This document shows, piece by piece, positions 29,983-36,958 of a DNA stretch of 64,000 nt; position 1 is the first letter of the stretch; every line of letters begins with the position of its first letter. The stretch covers positions 94,501-158,500 of the forward strand of contig NZ_LT962687.1 in NCBI RefSeq assembly GCF_900199635.1. Reading direction: 5' to 3'. Both the position numbers and the translations under genes were made by a program. The notes beneath the pieces were generated by a model. That model did no database searches and was not told the DNA's origin. It saw only the letters and a list, made by a program, of their open reading frames with translations. The DNA is from Anaerotruncus massiliensis (ex Togo et al. 2026). Lineage in GTDB: Bacteria; Bacillota; Clostridia; Oscillospirales; Ruminococcaceae.

Positions 29983-30144
29983 TCATGCGTCCGGTTCGAC
30001 CGGGACGCCTTCCTGTGATTTCATGACGTTTTGTTGATATTCATGGTTTTTATACCAATTGTCTAATGAGCCCCAGCCCCGCAGGAGCAGGCCGTAGCCC
30101 TGCTGCGCGAGCGGCAGCGGGCGCGGGGTGACGAGGCAGGCGTG
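29983..30144 (-). pseudogene. Truncated copy of the small membrane-protein gene
   Basis: Corresponds to the last 53 codons of the gene at 48037-48438. The frame loses homology at 30144, where island DNA begins, so it has neither start nor membrane segment. It is a by-product of the duplication. Confidence 0.85.
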
Positions 30145-30306
30145 TCATCGGTTTTCACGAGACGACCCGTAAAACGGGTAATCATGAGGATGTACCGCCA
30201 AATCAGGGATCGCGGCGGGACCCAACACACGCAAAGCCTAAGAAGCTTATCGTAGCAGGTACGGGCGGAATTGTACGCTTGCGATTCCTAGGAGGAGAGT
30301 TGAAAT
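30145..30306 (+). other. Structured leader-like sequence at the left island end
   Basis: First unique DNA of the island. Contains an ACCCGTAAAACGGGT hairpin, a CCGCC...GGCGG stem, the string ACGCAAAGCC followed by a TAAG-AAG-CTTA hairpin and TAGCAGGTAC, and ends with AGGAGGAGAG before an ATG. ACGCAAAGCC followed by a GC-AGGTAC block recalls the c-di-GMP-I (GEMM) riboswitch core, but the 5' core is not a good match. Treated as an unidentified structured leader. Confidence 0.3.
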
Positions 30307-30402
30307 ATGCCGGAGCTGCGCAAGATTTTGGGAATCTATGCGGAGACCCGGTCGGAACTTCTTTTCAATACTTGCAAAATACAACCCATTATCATACAAT
30401 AA
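30307..30402 (+). CDS. Short ORF with strong ribosome-binding site, possibly a truncated gene
   Basis: 31 codons beginning MPELRKILGIYAETRSELLF. AGGAGGAGAG at 30290-30299 is ideally placed. The 3' part is AT-rich and overlaps the next promoter, suggesting a gene fragment whose rest was lost when the island was assembled, or a small leader peptide. I do not recognise it. Confidence 0.35.
   Translation: MPELRKILGIYAETRSELLFNTCKIQPIIIQ
30372..30400 (+). promoter_or_regulatory. Promoter of the LytTR response regulator
   Basis: -35 TTGCAA (30372-30377), 17-base spacer, -10 TACAAT (30395-30400), in a distinctly AT-rich stretch 79 bases before the gene. Confidence 0.65.
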
Positions 30403-30478
30403 TAATGTTTTCATAAACCATCAAAGTAAATTCTATTTTTAGGGTTGAAAAACAAGGGCGTCATAAGGGGGAGTACCC

Positions 30479-31186
30479 ATTTATAAGATAGCGGTTTGTG
30501 ATGATATTGAGCGGGATTTGGAGGAGATGGCGGCGGCAGCCGCTGCGTTGCTGCGGGAAGCAGGGATGGAAACCGAGACCGAATTTTTCCATACGGCCTC
30601 TGAACTGCTGAAGGCCCACAAACAGGGAACGTCTTGGGACTTGATCCTGTTGGATATTATGATGGATGACGGGCAGGACGGGATCAATGTCGCGGAATGC
30701 CTGAGGGAACGCGGTGATGAAACCGATCTGGTGTTCGTTTCAAGAAGCCCGGAGTTTGCGCTGGCGGGCTATCGAAGCTATCCGGTGAGTTATCTGCTGA
30801 AGCCGCTTACACAGGAAAACCTGAGGCCGGTATTGCTGCATTGCCTGGAAAGGCGTAAGGAGCGGCCTTCTCTCGTATTGGAGACGTTGGGAGGCGGCGC
30901 AACCGCGATCCGATTGAGTGATATTCGTTATATTGAGATTTTCCGACGGGAACTGGTGGTTCACTGTAAGGAAAAAACCGTTTCCTGCTTCGGCGCGTTG
31001 AAAACAGTTCTGGACGCGCTGCCGCCGGAAAGCTTTTACCACTGCCACCGCAGCTTCATTGTCAACCTCGCGTGTGTGAGCGGGATTCAAAAATACCGGT
31101 TTCTGCTGCACGGCGAAGGGGAGGTTCCGGTTGCCGTCCGGCGTTATCAGGATGCGCAGGCCCGGTGGCTGGAGTTTCTTACATAA
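30479..31186 (+). CDS. LytTR-family response regulator (apparent ATT start)
   Basis: 235 residues if read from ATT at 30479. Receiver domain: YKIAVCDD (acidic D8, D9), phospho-acceptor D59 in DLILLDIMM, Lys in SYLLKPL. The C-terminal LytTR DNA-binding domain includes IRYIEIFRRELVVHC and FYHCHRSFIVNL. GGGGGAG at 30467-30473 is spaced five bases from the ATT; the frame is closed by TAA at 30464, and no ATG/GTG/TTG gives the conserved N-terminus (the TTG at 30518 would remove D8/D9). Likely controls the island's surface genes together with the neighbouring kinase. Confidence 0.88.
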   Translation: MYKIAVCDDIERDLEEMAAAAAALLREAGMETETEFFHTASELLKAHKQGTSWDLILLDIMMDDGQDGINVAECLRERGDETDLVFVSRSPEFALAGYRSYPVSYLLKPLTQENLRPVLLHCLERRKERPSLVLETLGGGATAIRLSDIRYIEIFRRELVVHCKEKTVSCFGALKTVLDALPPESFYHCHRSFIVNLACVSGIQKYRFLLHGEGEVPVAVRRYQDAQARWLEFLT

Positions 31187-31213
31187 AAAGCCGCTTTCGC
31201 AAGCGGCTTTTTT
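31185..31213. terminator. Bidirectional terminator between regulator and kinase
   Basis: AAAAAGCCGCTT / AAGCGGCTTTTT stem with a TCGC loop and T-runs on both strands; separates the convergent response regulator and kinase genes. Confidence 0.92.
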
Positions 31214-31225
31214 GCACGAGGAGAA

Positions 31226-33067
31226 TCAATGATTTTCCGGGGGAAGCCGTAATGCGGCTTGCAGAGTAAATACCGACCCCAGCTGCCGAAGCTCCAACGC
31301 CCCGTCATATTTCTCAGTCACCCGGCGCATGGTGGGAATCCCCAATCCGTGGCAGCCGGCATCGGGTTTGCTGGTGAGAAAAGAGCTGCTCCCCGTATTC
31401 CGGGGCGGGGCGGAATTCTGGCAGATGACGAGGAACACCCCTTGCCTGACCGCCAGCGACAGGGAAATAAAACGCTCACTGCCGGCGGGAAGGCGCTCAC
31501 ACGCCTCCACCGCGTTATCCAGCAGATTTGATAAGAGCATACACAAATCCGCGTCGGCGATGGGCAGGTTTTCGGGGACGCGGGCCTCACACTCGATCCG
31601 GATGCCGGCGTTCCCCGCGGGGCCGAGCCGCCCCGAAAGGATGGCGTTCACCAGGAAATTTTCCGTATAATAGAGCTGTGGAAGCTCCTCTTTTTGCCGG
31701 TCGAGCTCGGCCAAATACGCGCCCAGACGGACATATTCTTCCGCCTGATAAAAAGCCGTCATTGTTTCCACATGGTGGCGCAGCTCGTGCTTCAGGGCAC
31801 GTGCTTGCTCAATGGCGCCGCGCATCTGAGCGGCGCTATCGGCGGCGAACCGATTTTGCAGCTTCATTGCTTGAAGTTCGGCGCTTTCCCGCAAAAGCCG
31901 TGCGTTCCGGCGCACCATCAGGCCGCCGAAGGCCAGGACCAGCGCGGCCCCCGCGTACTCCTCCTGCCAGAGTCCATAGATCGGCTCGAACTTGTTGGCG
32001 TCCCAGAAGTCCGCGAAGAGGCTGACGCCCAGAATGCCCGCGGCGGCCAGCACAAACGGGACCGCGCCATGCTTTTCCCCGCCAAGCCCGGTCCCCGCGC
32101 AAAGGGCGAGGAAAGCCCAGATCAGCAGTTTGGCCCCATCCATCAGCCCGCCGTAAAACTTGACGAAACCGGGCGCCGCCGGTATGATGAAAAGTACGGC
32201 GGTCATAGACAAAATGCACACGAAAAGTGCGGCGGGGCGCAGAAGCCGCCGGTACCAGGCGTTCCGGCGTAGTCCGGAGGCGACGGCCGCCACCGCCGCC
32301 GCCTCGCAGAGCGCCAGAAGCCAGGAGGCGTCCTCCACCGCGTACCAGAGCGTCCCTGAAAGCCCCAGCTGCCACACGAATGGATGAAGGCAGTGGACGG
32401 CGAAGGCGAGGCAGAGGACGCCGAAGTGGAGGAAAAGCCCATCCCTTTCCCGCGAAAACCACAGCGACAGGGAGAAGATCGCCAGCGTCAGCGCCGAAAC
32501 CACCGCCGCAGAATATACCAGTGTGCGAAGAAAGGACATTTGCCCAATGGCTTCAGCGGTGCCCAGCATGGGCGGGTAGGTGAGGCCGCTGTAGTAGTGG
32601 CTCCGATTGACGGTTTCCAGCCGAAGGCCGGTGTCACCGCCACCCACGGGGACATCGATCACAGCGCCCGATCCAGTGGATGCCGCCGGCCGTTGGTTCA
32701 CATAAAGCGTATATTCGGTGAAGACCTGCGGCAGTTCCAGCAGGAGGGTGCGGGGCGGGCCTTCATAGCGCAGAGTCAGGGTATAGGTCCCTTCGCCAAA
32801 GGGGGAATCCCGGCCCGGCAGAAATGAAAAATTGGAATACTGCCCAATGAAAACCTCCCGTCCGTCCAGGAGCCAGCCGTCGACCAGCGGGATGGGTTTC
32901 GTCAAATCGCTTTCGGAAAAAGAAAACACGCCGTCCTCGCCGTAAGGGGGGCCGGCGGTATATTTGTTATCGAAGCGGTAGGTGCCGGCCAGCAGCAACG
33001 CGAACGCCAGCAGGGAGCACGCCGCGCAAATCCAGGAAAGGAGACGGTGTTCATGAAGTTTTTGCAT
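31226..33067 (-). CDS. Sensor histidine kinase, 7TM-type with GHKL domain
   Basis: 613 residues. One N-terminal membrane helix (LLSWICAACSLLAFALLLAG), an extracytoplasmic beta-rich domain to about residue 190 similar to 7TMR-DISM input domains (GTYTLTLRYEGPPRTLLLEL), then seven hydrophobic segments, a coiled linker and an AgrC/GHKL-type kinase core: H-box LKHELRHHVETM, N-box LLSNLLDNAVEAC and G-box CHGLGIPTM. Partner of the convergent LytTR regulator. ATG 33067 is used; its ribosome-binding site AGGAG lies inside the divergent gene, whose coding start it overlaps by 15 bases. Confidence 0.88.
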   Translation of the reverse strand: MQKLHEHRLLSWICAACSLLAFALLLAGTYRFDNKYTAGPPYGEDGVFSFSESDLTKPIPLVDGWLLDGREVFIGQYSNFSFLPGRDSPFGEGTYTLTLRYEGPPRTLLLELPQVFTEYTLYVNQRPAASTGSGAVIDVPVGGGDTGLRLETVNRSHYYSGLTYPPMLGTAEAIGQMSFLRTLVYSAAVVSALTLAIFSLSLWFSRERDGLFLHFGVLCLAFAVHCLHPFVWQLGLSGTLWYAVEDASWLLALCEAAAVAAVASGLRRNAWYRRLLRPAALFVCILSMTAVLFIIPAAPGFVKFYGGLMDGAKLLIWAFLALCAGTGLGGEKHGAVPFVLAAAGILGVSLFADFWDANKFEPIYGLWQEEYAGAALVLAFGGLMVRRNARLLRESAELQAMKLQNRFAADSAAQMRGAIEQARALKHELRHHVETMTAFYQAEEYVRLGAYLAELDRQKEELPQLYYTENFLVNAILSGRLGPAGNAGIRIECEARVPENLPIADADLCMLLSNLLDNAVEACERLPAGSERFISLSLAVRQGVFLVICQNSAPPRNTGSSSFLTSKPDAGCHGLGIPTMRRVTEKYDGALELRQLGSVFTLQAALRLPPENH

Positions 33068-34912
33068 CAATTAACGCTCCTTTCTCTCTGCGCCGTATTG
33101 CCGCTGGGGATGGTCTGTCCGGTCCACGCGGAGGGGGAGCCGCCCCAGGCGCGGGTCTACCGCGCAGCGGACGACAGCCCGTATCAAATCCGATTCAACC
33201 GGGACATCGATTTTGGGCTCATTACCCGGAACATCGGCGAGGACGACTTCTACTGGGACAGCGGGAGCGACACGTTTGCACTGCTGTGGGACGAGGGGGA
33301 ATTCGACGCCGCGGTGGGGCGGGGAGAAACCGCGTTCACCATGACGGGCGAATACGGCCTTCCCGGTCAAAGTTCCCCGGAGCTGGCGGAACTTTGGGAC
33401 ATGGGACTCGTGACCATGCCGGACCCGCCGAGGCTGCTGGTCCATATTCGCCCCCGGGACGATCAGACGGTTTACAGTGTCCAGGACGAGGAGGTCATAT
33501 GGAAGGTGCGGGAGGACACGCTCTTTGAGGATGCCGTCCGGTATCAGGACACCCTGACGCTGCGGCCGGCGGAGGGGGCAAACCCCTATCAAGACCCCGC
33601 CAGCCTGGATTTTTGCGTCACCTGGAACCGGGCCGACTATGAAGCGGGCATCGGGAGCGGCGCGGAAACCTTCACGATTTCCGGCATTTACGGAGAGCCG
33701 GACTGGGACGAGATGAAGGGCTGGGCCAGAGCGGAGGGAACCGCCGTGGCGACGGTGGCCGTTGAGAGGGAACCCGGCGAACCGCTTGTTTACCGGGATC
33801 CGGCGGCCGACGACCTCGGCGGCATGGTCTGCGCCGCCTACGTGACTTCGGGAACGCGGTTTGATGAGCTGCGCCTTCCGGAGGAAGCGACGCTGCGCCT
33901 GGTGGACGGGACCTATCAGGACACGCGGCGCTTTGCTTACCGGTGGAGCCGCGAGGCATTTGAAGCGGGCATCAAGTCGGGGGCGGAATGTTTTACCGTT
34001 CCGGGCAGCTACGCCCCCCATGCCGCTTGGACCGGCGGGGAGAAGCAGCGCTGGGACGACGGGCTAATCCTGGTGGACATGCCCGTTCCCGAACTCACCG
34101 TCCACGTGCTGCGGGACAGGGAGTTCCCCTTTACCGCCGACGTCAGGATCAACAGCTACGGCGATCTGGGCCCCTATTTTGCGTTCCCCTGGGTCGCGGG
34201 GATGGAAAAAGCCGTCCTCGCCTACTCCCTGGACAACGAAACCTGGTATGAGGAACCCTGGTCCTGGGATGACCTCCCCAGCGACCAGCGGCAAAGCGGA
34301 AGATTTGAATACACGCTGATTGCCGCGGATGAGGATTACAATCCGATGATAACAGAATCCACCGCCGTTTTGTATGTGAAAGTGACGGTCGTTGGCTCCC
34401 CTTTCGCGGGGGTCACAAAAGTTTTTGACCTCAAGCCGTCCTCCGGGGGTTGGGATATGACGCCCCACGACGACAACAGCGGCGACCACGGCGGCGGGGG
34501 CCAGGGAGAAAACGACCGCCCAGGCAAAGAGGAGTCGGACGACGCGCCGGAGCGCTCCCCCGAGACGGGCGCATCCTCCGGGCCAAAGCCCGCCGGACCC
34601 ACGTCCGAGCCGCCGGAAAGCGGGCAAACGCCTCAGCCGCTCCCGTCCCACGAAGCTGATCAGACGGGCGGAACCGCCAAAACGGATCTTGCATCCCGGG
34701 AAGATTCCGTCGGCCCATCGTCTGAAGCGGCAAGCGAAAAAGAGGATGCGGCGCCGGGATCGGTTCCCGATCCCCCGGCAAGCCCCGTGGCCGCGGCCGC
34801 GTCCAATCCCTCGCCCCCCCATGTCCCCGGTTTCGCGGCGGCGACGGCTGCCACGGCCGCGCTGGTCCTGGGGGCCGCGATCTGGTCCCACCGGCATGGA
34901 AAACAAAAATAA
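33053..34912 (+). CDS. Secreted, membrane-anchored repeat protein of unknown function
   Basis: 619 residues. Signal peptide MKFLHQLTLLSLCAVLPLGM with cleavage after VHA. Three related units of about 115 residues follow, marked by FALLWDEGEFDAAVGRGETAF, then FCVTWNRADYEAGIGSGAETF, then FAYRWSREAFEAGIKSGAECF. A Pro/Ser/Glu-rich spacer (about residues 470-590) leads to a C-terminal helix (AAATAATAALVLGAAIW) and a basic tail. No LPxTG motif. Fits a surface protein standing off the wall. ATG 33053 follows AAGGAG; the start overlaps that of the divergent kinase. I do not recognise the repeat. Confidence 0.75.
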   Translation: MKFLHQLTLLSLCAVLPLGMVCPVHAEGEPPQARVYRAADDSPYQIRFNRDIDFGLITRNIGEDDFYWDSGSDTFALLWDEGEFDAAVGRGETAFTMTGEYGLPGQSSPELAELWDMGLVTMPDPPRLLVHIRPRDDQTVYSVQDEEVIWKVREDTLFEDAVRYQDTLTLRPAEGANPYQDPASLDFCVTWNRADYEAGIGSGAETFTISGIYGEPDWDEMKGWARAEGTAVATVAVEREPGEPLVYRDPAADDLGGMVCAAYVTSGTRFDELRLPEEATLRLVDGTYQDTRRFAYRWSREAFEAGIKSGAECFTVPGSYAPHAAWTGGEKQRWDDGLILVDMPVPELTVHVLRDREFPFTADVRINSYGDLGPYFAFPWVAGMEKAVLAYSLDNETWYEEPWSWDDLPSDQRQSGRFEYTLIAADEDYNPMITESTAVLYVKVTVVGSPFAGVTKVFDLKPSSGGWDMTPHDDNSGDHGGGGQGENDRPGKEESDDAPERSPETGASSGPKPAGPTSEPPESGQTPQPLPSHEADQTGGTAKTDLASREDSVGPSSEAASEKEDAAPGSVPDPPASPVAAAASNPSPPHVPGFAAATAATAALVLGAAIWSHRHGKQK

Positions 34913-34923
34913 GAAACCCCATG

Positions 34924-34957
34924 CACCTGCTCTTCTGCCTGAAGAGCAGGTGTTTTT
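34924..34957 (+). terminator. Terminator after the secreted repeat protein
   Basis: CACCTGCTCTTC / GAAGAGCAGGTG stem with a TGCCT loop followed by TTTTT, 12 bases after the stop. Confidence 0.93.
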
Positions 34958-35112
34958 CTATTATACGTTATACGGTATCACAGAAACTCCCGCCGCGTCA
35001 ACCGGCCGTCATTGCATTCGTACCGTATATGTGACGTTGGTGCAAAAGGTCACACGAGAAATGCAAAAACTGATAAAATTATGATAATTGTATCGCGTAT
35101 CCGACAATCAGG

Positions 35113-35163
35113 GTTAAGAGAGGGGGCATGCCCCCTCTCTTAACCGCCCCATGGGGCGGTTAA
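35113..35163 (+). promoter_or_regulatory. Two overlapping perfect palindromes in the leader of the giant surface gene
   Basis: Palindrome 1 is 32 bases (35113-35144, GTTAAGAGAGGGGG arm, CATG centre); palindrome 2 is 24 bases (35140-35163, TTAACCGCCCC arm, AT centre). They share TTAAC at 35140-35144, so as RNA hairpins they cannot both form fully. They lie about 40 bases before the start codon of the giant gene. Neither has a good T-run. Could be an alternating regulatory structure or a protein-binding site. The rest of 34958-35203 is AT-rich leader without a gene. Confidence 0.55.
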
Positions 35164-35203
35164 ACTCCTTTGTCAGAGAGCAATCTTTATAGGAGGGCGA
35201 ACT

Positions 35204-36958
35204 ATGAAAAATCACACCTGCCGCCGGGGGCTTTCATTGCTGTTGGCCGTCTGTATGGCGCTGAGCATGACCAACAGTTTTGTGTATGCACAGGCCGGGG
35301 AGGAACCGGCGAACATTGTGCAGCAGGATACGGCAGAAGAGGCGGACAGCTCCAGGGATTCCTCTCCCTCCCTTGACAATACGCCTGTAAAGATAGAGGA
35401 GGCAAAGGACCAGCCCGCGCCGAATAGCAGTAGCGGTCTTCCGGTGGACTCTGAGAAGGCGGAGACGCCTGAGCCGCCCGCGCCGCCAACCTGCAGCTGC
35501 CCGGCTGCGGACAGCGGCGAGGTGGCGCACAGCGAGGACTGCCCTCTCTACAGAAAGCCGGACGAGCCCGCGCAGGAAAAGAAATGCACCTGCGCCGCGC
35601 TTTGCACAGAGGACGCGGTGGATGCGGAGTGCCCCGTCTGCGCCGAACACTGGGAGAGCTGCGCCTTTACGGAGGAGCAGCCGGAAGAAAAATGCACCTG
35701 CACCGCGCTTTGCACAGAGGACGCGGTGGATGAAGCCTGCCCGGTCTGCGCCGAACACTGGGAAAGCTGCGCCTGTCTGCCGGAACAGTCCGAAGCGGCA
35801 AAGGCGGCGCTGGCGCTGATCGCGGCGCTGCCCACGGTGGAGGAGCTGCAAGCCGAGATATTGGCGGCCTACGAAGCGGATACGCCGGACGAGGCCGCCG
35901 CTGCCGCGCGCATGGATGAGGTGAGGGCACAGGCGGAGGCCGCCCGCGCGGCCTTCGACGCTCTCTCCGACGAGGAGAAAGCGGCGTTCGACCCCGAGGC
36001 GCTCGCCAAGCTCGCCGCGCTGGAAACCATGTTTTCAGTGACGACACTGGCGGATGGCGAGCGAATCCCCCTGACGGATGACGTGACGAAGCTGGAACTC
36101 GGCGGGTACTACAGTATCAGCAATGACGCCCAGTACCAGCATTTCATGAACCTGATCTCAGCGAACAACCCCGAAGCGTCGTCGATCCATACCGAGATCG
36201 GCACCGGCGCCACCGTCTATCTGGAAACGAGCCTGTATGCGGGCGCCGGCATCGGGGGACCCATCGGCGGGAGCATCATTGACTCCAGCTCGACCCCCGT
36301 CCGCTTCAACGGCACCTTTGACGGCCAGGGCCATTCGGTAAACCTGAACATCAACGGCAGCATCTACAGCGGGATGTTCGGGGCCCTGGGGGGCAATGCG
36401 GTGGTACAGAACGTCGTGGTCACCGGCAAGGTGAACGGCGGCGGCTACACCGGCGGCATCGCGGGGAAGGCCTTCGGGGGCACCATCCAAAACTGCGTCA
36501 GCCTGGCGGAAGTCAGCGGCGCGGGCAACGTGGGGGGCATCGCGGGGAGCGCCCGCAACATCAAAAACTGCGCCAGCGGCGGCAGCGTCACCGGCACCGG
36601 GGAGGCTGTTGGGGGCGTTGTGGGCTCCATCGGCGGGGCGCTGGACCACTGTTACAGCACCGGCACCGTCAGCGGCGCGCGCTATGTGGGGGGCGTCGCC
36701 GGGGTCAGGGGCAGCGAAGCGGCCTGTACGCCCTGGGGGAGAAGGTCACCGGCGCCCAGGATGTGGGACGGGTGCTGGGGGGCACCAGCAGCGGCGGCAC
36801 CCCCGAGGGGCCCTTTTATGCCCGGGCGGACCTCCTGTTCGGCGCCGCCGGTTCGGAGCGAACCATCGCCAGCGGCACCGGGGTCAGCGACACCGGCATC
36901 CATGGCGAGAGCATCGAGGTCCCCAAAGAAGGGGCCCAAAAGGTTTCCGCCGTCGTGA
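35204..36958 (+). CDS. Giant surface protein, N-terminal part (frameshifted from 36763-47376)
   Basis: Signal peptide LSLLLAVCMALSMTNSFVYA, acidic linker, then two copies of a Cys-rich unit (period about 108 bases at 35583 and 35691; CTEDAVD..CPVCAEHWESC), a helical EA-rich stretch (EAARAAFDALSDEEKAAF) and GLUG-type repeats (GYTGGIAGKAFGGTIQNCVS, VGGIAGSARNIKNCASGG) from about 36400. Good coding sense stops near 36700-36725 (YVGGVAGVRGSE); after that the frame turns to arginine/proline-rich nonsense while the next frame continues the domain (LYALGEKVTGAQDVGRVLGG). ATG follows TAGGAGGGCG. Gene or sequence is frameshifted. Confidence 0.75.
   Translation: MKNHTCRRGLSLLLAVCMALSMTNSFVYAQAGEEPANIVQQDTAEEADSSRDSSPSLDNTPVKIEEAKDQPAPNSSSGLPVDSEKAETPEPPAPPTCSCPAADSGEVAHSEDCPLYRKPDEPAQEKKCTCAALCTEDAVDAECPVCAEHWESCAFTEEQPEEKCTCTALCTEDAVDEACPVCAEHWESCACLPEQSEAAKAALALIAALPTVEELQAEILAAYEADTPDEAAAAARMDEVRAQAEAARAAFDALSDEEKAAFDPEALAKLAALETMFSVTTLADGERIPLTDDVTKLELGGYYSISNDAQYQHFMNLISANNPEASSIHTEIGTGATVYLETSLYAGAGIGGPIGGSIIDSSSTPVRFNGTFDGQGHSVNLNINGSIYSGMFGALGGNAVVQNVVVTGKVNGGGYTGGIAGKAFGGTIQNCVSLAEVSGAGNVGGIAGSARNIKNCASGGSVTGTGEAVGGVVGSIGGALDHCYSTGTVSGARYVGGVAGVRGSEAACTPWGRRSPAPRMWDGCWGAPAAAAPPRGPFMPGRTSCSAPPVRSEPSPAAPGSATPASMARASRSPKKGPKRFPPS

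Larger units (their letters stand above)
29567..30144 (+). repeat. Left copy of the 578-bp direct repeat bounding the island
   Basis: Matches 47620-48198 base for base except for roughly ten substitutions and one extra G in the right copy (about 98% identity by eye). Identity begins at CGGCCAAAAATTCC and ends at GAGGCAGGCGTG. It spans the nitroreductase 3' end, a shared hairpin and the 3' end of the small membrane-protein gene. Confidence 0.95.
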
